Notes under the pieces: generated by a model
Databases searched by the model: none
Told to the model about the DNA's origin: nothing
The model's input: only the letters and a program-made list of their open reading frames with translations
From: Chaetorhynchus papuensis
Taxonomy: Eukaryota; Chordata; Aves; Passeriformes; Rhipiduridae
Assembly: GCA_013396525.1 (NCBI GenBank)
Contig: VWYX01000215.1
Location: forward strand, 393,705 to 457,704
Direction: 5' to 3'
Length of the DNA: 64,000 bases
In this document: one piece after another, positions 1-13,000 of the stretch
How positions within the stretch are numbered: position 1 is the first letter of the stretch
Layout of the letters: each line of letters begins with the position of its first letter
Program-made: the position numbers and the translations under genes

Positions 1-1629
1 TGTGATATTTTATTTGCAAGGGCCAATCTGTAGTAACCAAAACCTACTATAAGGAGGCATCAACTGAAATAAATTTCATATTAAAGCTTTAAAAACAAAT
101 GAGATTCAACACCCTTGTATATTTCACTACATCATCGCTAAAATGTAAAAACTGCTGTTTTCCAAAGGAAAAAGTTTTCATCTTGAAAAGTAGGGTACTT
201 CAAAAAGTGTCTAGAACTTGAAATTCGCAAAATTGAAATTTTTATCTGTTTCTGTATACTGTAATTTTCTTGGGGTTTTAAGTTCATTAGAACTTTTAAG
301 AGTTTGTTTCACCTGATTTTTGTCAAGAACATTTTTGTCCACCTAGAAGCTTGTGTGGAACGGGCTTACTTCTTCCCCTGTTGCTGTAATGTAATGATTG
401 CAGACAATGAACTCATCTGTTCAAGTGAAGCTCGGGACTTGCTTTATCGATTGGAAATTTATGACTTGAGGAAGCTCTCTTAATACTTTTTACACATCTC
501 TCTTCCCTTCCAGTGGATTAGAGAAAAGTAAAACGGCTTCATCATAACTACAACCGACATATATCCTAAACATTAAGAAAAGCAGAAAAATTTAGAGTTG
601 TTGGGCTGGTTTCGCTCTTAGCTTGCCCCTTTATCAATTATCAGGTGCTCTGAGTAGCAGGTGGCACTGGGTAATACGTGTTTTCCATATGCTTTCCTGT
701 AAACTGGGCCCAGCAGAGCAATAGCTACATTTCTGAACATTTAGCCTTGATCTGTCCCACGCCTGTTCCCAGTTACTTTCGTAAGTAATTACAAGTAGAT
801 GGTATTTAGCCTTCAGTTCATTTTAGAAGCAGCAGCCTCCCTGTTCCTGCGATGATGTTCCCATATTTATGTGGCCAGTATTTGTACCCTTGGTTCGAAG
901 CAATTGTATTGCTACCATGCCCTGATGAGCCTTTCCTGTTGCCACTGCAGCCTTGAAAGCTGGAAATTGCAAGTGCTGCAGGTGGTGAGCAGCAGGGTTT
1001 GATTAATCCAGATTCCATTTTCTCATCATTGAAAAAGGATGGGGGAAAAGGGATGCTCTGCAGCTGAGTGTCAAACCTAGTCAGAAATACTGCAGCTATG
1101 GGGGTGATGATATGGGTCACACAGCAATTATTTTGAGCCAGGAATATATAGTGAGACCATACCAGAAAATTGTCAGGGAGCACTGCTTTCACTTGTGGTT
1201 TTGTAAGAGCTCAGTGAGAAGGCTGGACTTCAAGGCAAGTGCCGTTTTCTCCATTGTTACATTAAAAATGTGATTTTTGCCAGAGCTAGGCTGAGCTACT
1301 GGCTGATAACATGAGACATAGGAATGGCATGAATTTGGTGCTCAGGTCTGTATCAGAGAATCATGCAGTCTTCACAGAATCAGGAAAACACTCAACTGCT
1401 GCCCATGAAGTACAGCCTTGTAGTGAAAATAAGAATAATACCCAGAAATGAAGATGATTTTCATAAATAACAGTGACAGTTTCATCACTTTTCTAATTTC
1501 CATTTGATACAGATTCACTGGTGTTTGGGTTTTTTGTTTGTGCGTTTTTTTGGTTTTTTGTGTTTTAATTTAATCATGTTCTAGATCCTTCTCTGTTGCC
1601 AGTACTGCAGCATCACACTTCTTTCCCAT
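1..1629. other. intergenic, left edge
   Basis: No exon with recognisable homology is present on either strand. A 124-codon open frame on the minus strand (818-1192) has no domain and no splice or codon pattern to support it. T-rich low-complexity sequence lies at 1525-1570. Confidence 0.6.
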
Positions 1630-2004
1630 ACTCATAAAAAGTGAGGAGGCTTTTTGATGCCATGTGGCATCATGCTAAGCATATAAAGCAGGGGGAGAAG
1701 AAGGAAAGGGTCACATTTGGAGTGATGACTTTTGTCTTCCCAAGTAACCCTTACTTGAGATGGAGCCCTACTTTCTTGGAGATGGCTGAACACCTGCCTG
1801 CCATGGGAAGTGGTGAATGAATTTCTTGTTTTACTTTGCTTGTGTGTGCAGCTATTGCTTTACCTGTTAAACTGTCTTTGTTTCAAACCAAAGTTTTCTC
1901 ACTTTTACTCCTCCAATTCCCTCCCCCACCCTAGCAGGGGTGTGGTACTTAGCTGCCAGCTGGGGTTAAACCACAGCAGCTCTTCATGGTGCCGAGTGTG
2001 GGGC
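1630..2004 (+). mobile_element. decayed avian endogenous retrovirus LTR with primer-binding site
   Basis: The order of segments matches common avian ERV (ERVL/class II-III-like) LTRs. A promoter TATAAAG lies at 1682-1688. Then come 'gtcttcccaagtaaccctta', 'gatggctgaacacctgcctg', 'ttacctgttaaactgtc', a CT/CCC-rich stretch and an end 'gctggggttaaaccaca' near 1975. It is followed at about 1987-2004 by 'tggtgccgagtgtggggc', a mutated form of the tRNA-Lys-type site tggcgcccaacgtggggc. The 5' edge is uncertain. No gag/pol frame is recognisable after it, so this is a dead remnant. Confidence 0.75.
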
Positions 2005-5000
2005 TCAAAGGGTTCAAGAGCATGACAGATTGGATTGGCATGTGCTAGATTGAATGTATAGCTGTTATTACTGTGTAGATATTAATCTGCAGGCTCTGTG
2101 CTTGCCATGGCACTTGCTTGCCTTACTGCTACCATCTGCATTGGCTGGGGCACAGAATGGCATCGGCTGAGTACAGTTATTTCCTGTAGGGATTGTGTTC
2201 AGTTGTAGCTGCCCATCAGCTAAGTCAGGCATCTCTTGTGCTCTTGTGTGTAATTACAGCACAGAGCTGCACCCAGCTTGTGTCTCTTTAACAGCAGGAT
2301 TTTTAAGCAGCTTTTTTTCATGCTGTTGGTAGCTCCTTCTGCCACTAATTGGTTTTATAGGCACACACCTTGCTTGGATCTGTACCACAAGAAGGGGAAC
2401 GAAGAAGCTTTAACAGGCACTGCTATACTTATTGTGTAGTGTATTTTGTGGACTTGCAATCCCTTCCTCTTACTCTTCAGCCTGGGTTCAGTGTTAAAGC
2501 AGCTGCTTATGTAGGACAGGAATCCTGCAGAGCGATCGCTGGCGAACAGAACACTCAAGCTCACATTGCTGTGCATGTGCTCAGGAGAATCCTGTCCCAC
2601 TTCTGCAGAGTAACACAATGTCAGTGTTTCTAGGTATCTGCATGTACCTCTCAGCGACCCTGATGTTCCTCTAACAGGATTCACTTGCTGCCTTTTTTTT
2701 TCTCATACATGGAACTTCCTCAAGTCCTTAAAATCCAAACCAGTGTCAGCTCTGTGGGGACAGCCAGCACACACTGGCATCCATGGGTGTTCTCAGCTTC
2801 CCTGTGGCTGAGCCGGTAGGACATGGTGCCTGTCCATCCCAGCTGATAGCTGCTCTGCATCTCCATCACTGCCACAGTGCATCCCTTCCTTGGGGATTTG
2901 CTAACTCTGAGCTGCTCCCTCTCCAGCCAAACAGTTCATTTTTATCTGTCAGTGTTTGGTGGCTTACACTGGATCCCGGGAGTTAGGGGAGATCATATGA
3001 ATTGTTACTGGCAGGAGGATGAGATAGGTAGGCTAAGGAGAGTGGGGAGTAATCTCTCAGAGTTGTAAGTGAGAGAGGAAGATAAATTAGACCTTGGACA
3101 GAAGGTGACAGGGAGAAAACCAGGGCTCTTAATTCATACGCATGGGCATGCACCAAATAGGAGTCCTGCCCATCTTCACATGTGGCTTTCCCACAGAATA
3201 TGGAAGGAGGGCAGGAATCAGGGAATGATGAATGCACTTGGCAAACTGCTGTATTAAAAGTGAATACCTCCACTCCCCTGTGCTACAGAAACTGGTCTAA
3301 GCCTGGAAGAGTACTATGAAAGCTCCCATTCAGTGGAATTTTCCACTTGGTTAATATACATATGCATGCTGTGTGCTGCTGGGATGCTGGCAGAGAGGGT
3401 GCAGGGACTACAGAATGAGTGGCTTCTGTGGTGCTTTAAGTACAAGAAAAATAGAAGTGGATAATGATAAGAAATGGCTTATAAAAGCTAGCTCTTGAAA
3501 GTGCTGTAAAATAGCAGTTACTCAGGAAGTGAATGGCAGAGTTTCACTAAAGACTACTTATCAGAGACCCCACACATAAAGCTGAAATGGTGATTTTTGT
3601 GTTTCTATTTATTTCAAATTTTGCATTCATCAGGATTTATATAAGGTTAATAAAAAGCCCCAACATTTCTGACAGTGCCAGCAAAGAGCGCCACTTGCAC
3701 CTTTCATTTTTCCTCTGTGCTGAATCTCTGCAGATCTGTAACCTAGGGGAAGAGAAGGCACCTGTCAATCTGAATATATTGGAACCCAATGTGCACTGTG
3801 GAAGGAGCTGATCCCAGATTCCCCACTAACCCAGATGAATTGTGTCACTTGAAATGCTGAGCTCCTAGAGAACAAAAAAAAGGCCACTGCAGCTTCTCTT
3901 TACTGTTTTGGTTGTGTTTTATGAATCAGAACTGGCTGTGGGTTCCTGCCACCATGGAGGTATTAAAAGCTGTGAAAACCTGGTAGTCAAGCATCTCCTT
4001 GATGCAGATGCACACCAGATGGGGTAGGATAGTACAACCCCTGTCCTTGATTTTTGCCTGAATAAAATTGCTTCCTGATTACATGCTGGCTCTGATAATC
4101 ACCATTTACATTTTTTCTTAAGCATTGTATGGCAAATCTGGAACATAAATTACAGTGAGAAAGTAGGCATATCTTGGAATACTGCAGAAGCTGTATTGTT
4201 TCTCCAAGCCCAGGACTTCAGAATAAGAAGGTAAATTGGAATGAATTAAGAAATTATTTTCATGAACTTGTGGTGCATGTATCTCTTTGTACTTTTTTCC
4301 TAGGTCCATGAAAGGTTCTCCACACATTTGTCGTGTCATTAGGGCCCCACATACAGACCCTAACTGTTATAAAGTTCATACTTGTGAAATGATGCATCTG
4401 CTTTCTTGAATCCAAAATTTGGCACAGGAAAGCAATTTAAAACTTGAGTTTCTTAAGAGGAGCCTCTAAAGCTACCTTGCACACAGGAAAGAAAGATGAC
4501 AAAAGGGAGCTCAACCCTCCTATCCCCTACTGATGTCAACTTCATCTCTGAAGAAAGTTTCATCTTCCTTCCAAAGGTCAGCTTACCTAGGAAAAGTGAA
4601 GTTTTAGTTTCTTAAAGGAAGTTTCCTAGCAAGGCACTTGAAATGGTGTATTTTGCTGTTCTAGTCTGTGTCTCTGAGCCCCAGCACCCCTTCCACTTTG
4701 CTCAAGATAAAAAAGCATGTTGTGCTTCTTCCTGTTACACTTATCAGCATTACAATGCTTACTTTGAGTTTGTTCCTCGCTAAAAGCTGAGGAGATGACA
4801 CATTGTAAACAACAACATCTCTGCTGCCAAGACCAGTTTTGCATACTGAGCTTTGTATTTACAAAGACTTGAAAAAAAGTGAGATAAATGTACAGATTAT
4901 GAAATATGAAAAGGAAGAGAAAGAAATTTTATTCTTTTATTTGTATTCTATTTTTTCATTTTTATTTTTTCAGTGGGAAAAATAGAAAAGGGGCAATAAA

Positions 5001-8000
5001 AACAGAAGAGGAAGAGTGTGTTCTTTTCCTGATCTCAGGGGTCATGAATATTTTTAATATGAAAACTGAGATGTTCATACAAATCTCAGATGCCAAAGTA
5101 GGGCTTTAGGTAATATGTGTAACTACTATCTACGCATATTTTTGTGAAATTTCTATTAAATCTACATAGGAATCTCATTAAAAAAAATATAGATATAAAT
5201 TTTGTTATGCAACTATCTATTTATCTATCTGTCTCATAAGACAGACTGTGAAAATGTTATTAATTGGCAATGCTTGTTATTTATGCAGTGCTTAGAAATG
5301 TTAAAAAAACCAAACCCAAAACTCCACAGATATTGTTCTGGTCTACCAGAATCAGTCTAATGCTACCAGAATCAGCTGCAAATGCAGGACTCCCTACATT
5401 CAATTACTTCAAAGAGGCTCTTAAACCATTTCTTTCAGAAGTTCTTTAGTTAATCTCTTTGTATAATGAATGACAATAGAACCTTCATCCCCCCACAAAA
5501 GGCCTGTAATTCTAATGCCATTTCAAGGTGTAGAGCTTGCATAGATAATATGTGTTAGACCTGTATAATACATAATAGTACAGAAATGTAAGTAATACTG
5601 CAGGTATTTTAGGAGCACAGGTGAACCAAAGGAAGATTAATGGGATTTGATGACATGACAAAAATGCCACTGCACAAGGACATCCATCTCTAGAGTCTTA
5701 GTCCTGTATTAATCAGCGGAGCAAAATATGCCTTTGATGAGTATAATTTGGCAACAATTTGCAAACATGATAATGTGCCTTGTTAATTCAAGGGCATTTG
5801 ACATGGCTATCTTGACATTTTCATTGCAGGAGCTGTCAAGAATAATCTGGAAGAGTAAAAGTGTTTTATTGGAAAGTGCCCACTTATCTTCAGTAATCTA
5901 ATAATCTATAGTGGTTAGGTCAAGTAATTTTAAATGATACAGCCCTTAATCCTCTATCAATTACTACTTTTTATTACAACTGAGCTGCTGAAATGGTGAT
6001 ATAGAGATCTTCCTGGAGTTAAAATGAACTATAGCTATAGCTCTTCTCTGAATGGTGCACTATTGCCAAAGAGACAGCAGTTCCCTTTCTCTACCACCAC
6101 CTCCCTAGAAATTAGCTGGCTGCAAAAACAAAAGGTGCTGAGCCCATTACACCTCATGCCAAAGACCTGGTTGTGTCATATCCACCACAAACTGAATGAA
6201 GATCACCACAGAAAGTTTTTGTGGCTTTTTCTAATCTACACCTACTTGACTTTACCTTTCCATGTTTCTAACTAGCTAACTACTCTAATAGCTGTGGATG
6301 TATTTTCTAGATTATTGTGAACATCTCTATAGGCCACAACAGTTTAAAATACCAATCAGTCTAAGTCCCTTCCCCAAGGAGAAGGGAACCCCTTGCCTGG
6401 GAGCCATGAAGGCCTTCTCAGAGCAGGGAGATGGGCAGCACAGTCCAGGCTGTCACATGCATATTGATCACTTGAAGTGTTTTGGGTGGATCAATAAAAG
6501 TGCACAACATTAATAAAGCCAAAGCACAAATTTCATAGCCCACCAGCCCCCCTGAAAAGTTGCAGTTCTCCCTCGATTCCATATAACAAATTTTGCTGAG
6601 TTACCTGAAGGCCTCACTGCTCCTCAGTGACTCCAATTTCCCATGGATGGAGTGGCTTCAGAGGGTTTGTTTGGTCACGGCGCAGTGATGGCTTTAGTGG
6701 TTCTGCCAGCTGGTACTGCAAGAGGCCAGCTGTTTATAAAAAAGGGAGTAAATCAAAACTCAGTGTACTTCACATCAAATGAAGACTGTATTTTAGTCCT
6801 TTCTCTATGTGTAGGACTCTCCAGAAGTCTAAAACAAAGATGCATATAATGACCCTGCAAATAAGATCAGTGTAATTCAGAGAATGAAATTAATTCATCA
6901 AGCCCTGGCTTTGTTTGTCACTTACCATCACTGTAGTTTCTTTTCATCCCTAATTTTTGCTCCTCTCCAGTATTTCCTATAAAAAGTTTTATTTAGATGA
7001 AGAAATAAAAAGAGGGTTTTATGCATCCATTATTTAATGATGGACTTCTATCCTGGGGGAAAATAGGCAAGAAGGATTCTGATGGCAGAGTGAAGTGAAT
7101 TAAAGATCAAAAAATTTCCTAAATTTGGCTGAGAGTCTATGACTTAATTTGCATAACTCTGGTTTTAATGTCAGTGACCTCTTTCCTGATTCATCGTTGG
7201 GATTTTTTTGTTTTCAAATTTAATTGCTTGTGTATTAATTTTCACAATTCTGGAGCCAGCATCCCTGTGAGATCTAATTTAAGGACTGTATTTCCTCTTT
7301 GGAAAATAAGACACAATTTCATGAAGAGAAGGAAAAATCAAGAACAATGCAATTTTTTATATAACATACTTTTATTTCTTTTCAGAACAGCATTTCTTTT
7401 CTAGGGCTTCTTAGGAGGGGTTATTGTCTTTACATACTTGCCTGGATGCAGTTTCTGGACTCTCACCATCACAAGAGGCCCAAGGAGGCACCACAGACTG
7501 TTCAAACTTGCCTAAGTGGACCTAATGCACAAGGAGTACCACAGTGAGTGGGCTGGGCAGAGGGAATTCTAGCCTGCTCCACCTCCTCGCTGGCTGATGT
7601 TTCCTGGAAAGAGCAAAGTAGCCTGCACGTCGCTCTGTGGTAGGAGCAACTAAATTATACCTCAGCAGAGGTGTCTTAACATAGTGTGTATACAAGGTAT
7701 GTGCAGAGGTTATTTTTCAAACAGAACTCATTTCAGGGATACGAATCTGGTGCCAAAAGTTCTCTAACCTGCTCTCTGTGGTATACTGTGCTCTCCTCAG
7801 TGCTGGTGGTGTGGCCCCACAAAAGCTGCACGGTTGGCAGAGCTGCTGAGCACCACGTGAAAGTGAGCCTGGGGGGACACAGCATCACATCCCACAGGAG
7901 GGAGCTACTTCAATTTCCCTCTGAAGCAACGTGGGCATCCACAGCTGGTGAGCAGCAGGGCAAACCACAGCACTAGGGTACTTGTTGCCAAGCCTTTGCC

Positions 8001-10080
8001 TCCTCACTGTGGGATGATGAGTGGGATGAAGAAGCTAAGGGGCTCAGCTGAAGGATGAACATCCTCTTGCTTTCACCAAGGGACAAGACAACAGTTTTTA
8101 CATCACAGTTAACCCCAAATCCAAGAAATGTCTCAACAGTGCCTCTTCCCTATCTTCCTCCTTATTTCTCACCATTTTTACTAATAAGGTTATGCCAATC
8201 ATCCCTGCTAAATGACTTCTGTGTATCTCTGCCTTTATTTTCATTCCTTCCTTCCCTCTCCTGCAAGAAAAAAAAAAAAAAAGGCAACAAAAAGCTTCCA
8301 AAAGAGAGTGTTTAAAAAGCCTTATTACTATAAAATGAAGCACAGAGTAGGACAAAGAATTGTAGAAAATGCACATTGCTGAGTAAAGATGTAATGAATG
8401 TTTAATGAAATTATGAGAAGCTTATGGATGCTCAAGTGCTGGTGCCTTCTGATTGCCTAGTACATGCTAGAAAACACACAGAGGTGTCTGAAAAGGCAGT
8501 AGGAGTTTTGTGTGATGAAGAGCCTCCCCAAGGAGTAGCAAAGATTGTGTATGTCTGATATAATAGAATATGGAATCTTCTAGTTTCCAATTAAGCTGGT
8601 AAGAGCAGAGTGCCCCCACATAAACAGAGCTCTAAACCTGGCTGTGTTACTGGCAAAACAGGAGCGGTTACTTTCCACATCTCTTTTCCTAAGGCTGCTT
8701 CATCCTTGGTTCCTAATTTCTTTACTTGTGTAAAACAGCCTGGCTACATCATAGATAACAAAGTGAAGCCTGTTTTTACTGCAGGAGGAAATTTCCTTTG
8801 GCCCAAAACCAGGGGTTTTTTTAAGGGCACATTTGTCTCCTTCCATGGCACTGATGGGTAGCCATGAAGTGCTGCCCACCCTAAGCAGGAGGTGTTCACA
8901 CCATGGGAAAGCCTGCAAGTACAGAAAGAGCAGTACAGGCCATAGGAACTGAAGGCCTAAAATATATTGTACCTGAGTCAGAGGAGCAAAAAAGCTTATG
9001 ATTCACAGTCCTAACCTTGACAGGTGATGCCTCTTCTGCTCTGCAGAGAAGAAGCCTCAAAGAAATTGCTTCTCTGCGCTGAAATTAAATTAAAGAACCA
9101 ACGTATGCTTCTGAAAAGCAAAACCACTACATCTCTCTCTACATCTCTGGAAAGAGAATGAAAGCAAATAACCTTTCAGTCATGGCCTCTGTTGGACTTA
9201 CAGGAGCTCCTGTTCTACCCTGTAAAACATATCTGTGTGATTCTGGATTAAGGCTCCTCCTTAATCAAGATAGGAAACCATTCTGTCAAAATACTCGAGA
9301 AACTCACTGCAGTGTCATATTCTTCCAAGGTCCTTTCTGGCAAGCAAGAAAGCCACTAACAAAGGCTTTTCTGACCTTCATGGGCACATTAGACTTCGGA
9401 TGCTGCTGCTTCCATTTCTACCTCTATCTGTCCTGCTGATTGGACTAAAAGCCCCGACAGTTTTGATTCTGCTCTGCCACAGCTCTCCTTGCAGTATTGT
9501 AAAGCCCAGAAAGATGCAGGAGACTGCAGACCATATGTGTGCGTGGGGATAGGTTGAGAGATGAATTATTTTTAGGCCAATGCATTATTTTCTGACAGTA
9601 ACTAACAGAAGAGTTACCCTCAAAGGATATTCTGGAAAGGCTGACTTTTGCAGAGTCGGGAACACTGACTCACTCCTGCCATCCTCTTAATTTCCAGTGC
9701 ATGATGCAGAGGTGAAGGAGGAGAAGGATGGGAGTGATGTCTTCCTTCTGCTGTGATAGAAATAAGGGCTGGTTTCTGGCTTGGCTCCCTTCCTGAAGGT
9801 TGGCAGCATGAGATGGGAGACCGTAAATAACAAGTCTCAGAGAGGTGGCTGCTGGTGCATGGAACAGATAGGCAAATATTTCACTTGTCTTACTTTCAGA
9901 CAATTGCCTAAAATACACCAAGACCATACATTCCCCAAGGAAGAGAAATAAAGACGAGATGAACTGGCTTTCATACGGTCTTCTCTTACTAAATCTAGAA
10001 TAGATAGAGTTACAAATGTCACCAGAGATAAGTTTAGTTAAGACACACATACAAACATATACCTTCTCCAAAGAAGAGGC
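2005..10080. other. intergenic, no gene seen
   Basis: The first few hundred bases may be decayed interior of the ERV whose LTR lies at 1630, but no retroviral frame can be read. The rest holds short simple repeats (a TATC-like run near 5212-5234, an A tract near 8267-8281) and unique AT-rich DNA. All open frames are below 140 codons, overlap on both strands and match nothing I know. Confidence 0.55.
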
Positions 10081-13000
10081 CTGTTTAAACTTCCTCTAAA
10101 TGCCACATTTCAGCTCTGCTGCTAAATGAATGTATTTGCTGATGGAAATGCTCACATTTTTTCCGCTCATGTCACAGTGCAAGTGCTGTCCTGTCATTGG
10201 GTTGCATCACGTCAGAGTAATGCAGCTGAAATGAATGCAGTAACATTGGAATGCAGCTGTGTTTACAGCAATGAAAATGTGAGGAATTGCATTATTTAGG
10301 CAATGGAAGAAGGGAAATTGATTTAAAAGAGCTATTTGGAATGGCTGGTGCTTTACTCTTGCTTAGATAAATTATTATTTTTGTATCTGCATATCAAAAG
10401 GCAATTTTACTCTCTCTATGACTACAGGAAGACAATTTGACGACAATATTTGGAAATACTTCAGGTAATATTGAATGCAGAGAAAGCATTCTAACACAAA
10501 TGAACAAGGTGCCAGATCTGTAATGGTAATGATTTCTTCACAAATACCTTCACTGATGCCTTACAAATGAAAACCAGTCTCCTGGAAAAATTTCATTGTA
10601 CAGGTTCAGTTTAAAGTACAATCCAATTATTCACAAAGGTTATTATGTAGTGCAAAGTTTTCATAAGCCTGTATTCTGTAAAAAGTTATGATCTCCTCAT
10701 CGAAAAATAGAATCTAGCTGGAACTTTCGTGTATTTTTCTGAAAACTAAGATATTGCATTTGGAAACATGGTAGCTGTACATTTAAGAGTGCAAATTCCA
10801 ATTTGGCTTTCTGAGCCGGGTCACATCACCAGACTAATTCTTTTATTTAGACTCCCCCAAGATGTAAGCTGGGAATGCAGGGAAGCTTAGCAAACCTGCC
10901 CCAGAAAAGAAAAGGATGTTTTTCTTCTCCTTAGAAATTAAATGAGTCATAAGCGTGCAGTTAAGCAAATGAAGAATAAGAGGAACACAAGAAATGATAC
11001 ATAAAGACAAGTGATTGTATCTTCCAATACTCCACATTATAAACTCAAAAACAGAGTCACCAGCCTAGGTAGGCTTCTTCTAAGTTTCAAAAGGCAAACT
11101 TCAAAGAGAATTTGGATACATCTCCAGATGGGAACCTCAGCAGAAACAGGTACTTGCTTCTCTGATGCTGGGAGCAAAGGCAACACAGAGGGGCGCTGTT
11201 AGAGCAGTGTTACATCTTGGTACTAAAACACTGCTCAGTATAGAAAAATATGTGTTAATGAATTTGCGGGGAAAAATGTCAGCTATAGCCCAGTGGAAGA
11301 GAAAAACACTAACAGCAAGTGGTAATAGAAATAAATCAGGTGTAAACTGTGTGGCTGCAGACTTCAGGAGAAGAAAATAATACACATTATGAGTTTAGTT
11401 TCCTGCTGCTGCAAGGCTCTAGTAAGACAAGCCCTAGCATTTTAGAACATTTTATTGGTTTCAGCTGTTAAACCCAAGGCTGGAGTGGCTGACAGATTTC
11501 AAAGGACTGATGATGATGATGAGTAAAAAGACCGAAGAAATGAAGGTTGACTTCTTATTTGCGAAATTGTAAAAAGCTAACAAAATAAAGCCCCCAGAAT
11601 TAATGACGGACCTATGCAGAAAACTATTATGTTCTCAGGAATTTCCCTTCACTAGCAAACGCCTGCAAAAAGGCAAATGTCTCCATCTTCTTCACAGTGT
11701 TAGTAAATCATCTCAGCCCTACAGCTGCAGGTGTCCCGGGTGCAAGGGTCACTCTGGCTTTAGCAGCCAGGCTGTTTTACCGGGCTGTGGAACAGACCTT
11801 TGTTACCTCTGTCACCTCCTAAAAAAATACTTTTTAAAATGGTAATACACCACCTTTGTCTTCACATCATACTTCTTCAGCTAAGCTCAATCATGCTCTG
11901 ACTATGTCTCATTTGTCCAAAAAGTGTTTAAAGAGAGGTTTCAAAATGCAAACAGAATAGAATGAAATCTAATAACCACTATTCAGAGGTGTGACCCAAA
12001 AATGTTGAATGAGAGAGAGACCCCATGATCAGTGGGGAAATAATGTGAAAAATACAATCTACATTTTGCATTTAATATCAGATGTTGATAAAATACTGTA
12101 TGACACTGTCCTAGGTGGGAAAAGAAATAAAAGCCTTCATTCTCACAGTGCCAAGCTGCCTACTTACAAAAATAACAAACTCTGCAAAAAAAAAAGTGGA
12201 GAAAAAAATCGTTCCGTCTGTTTTCCTGTTGACAATACACAGTCCTCCCAAAAAGTCTGAGCAAGTGGCCTGAAGGAAATTAAAAATCACTTTCAATCAG
12301 AGGACCTCGCTGTATTATCTATTTATTTATTTGTGTATCTGTGTGCACCCACAGCCAGCAATCAGGTGATAGTCAATGTCTTTTTTCCTAATGTGGCATA
12401 TTTTTTCCAGATCATGAAATGCAGGTTAATATTTGATTTTCTATCAGTAAATCTCCCTATACTAAACATAGAAAGGTTATTCTGGAAAACACATCCTGGC
12501 ACAGCCATAAACTTACTGTGATAGTTTGTAGGAGGAAAAGCTCACTGGTTGTGTGGAGAATTTCACTGCAATCATGTGAATATATTGATGCCAATCCCTG
12601 TTACAGTTATTGTCACAGGTGATGCTACAGATCAGTATTTGAAATATTTGACTTTGGAATTTAATATGATCTCCTATGGACTCTGTTTCACCATCATAGT
12701 AGCTGGATGGCATTGATTTCTTCTGTCTCCCCCTGCTTATCTCAAGCTATTTCATTTTGCTTGTCTTATTGATTTTGATGTTCACTTCATACATTATCTT
12801 ACTGGAAGCTGGTAATGAATCAATGTGGCCACGTAAATTCATGTTCTGCTGTAACCCCCGGGAAAGAGCCACTTACAACTATCTACATCAAAATGCACCG
12901 AGTAGTTACTGTGCACATCCAAACAAGGGAAGACAAATTTGTCTCAACAGAACTCACAGAGGCAAGGCCTCTGTAGTCTTTCCATTGTGTGCATGTATTT

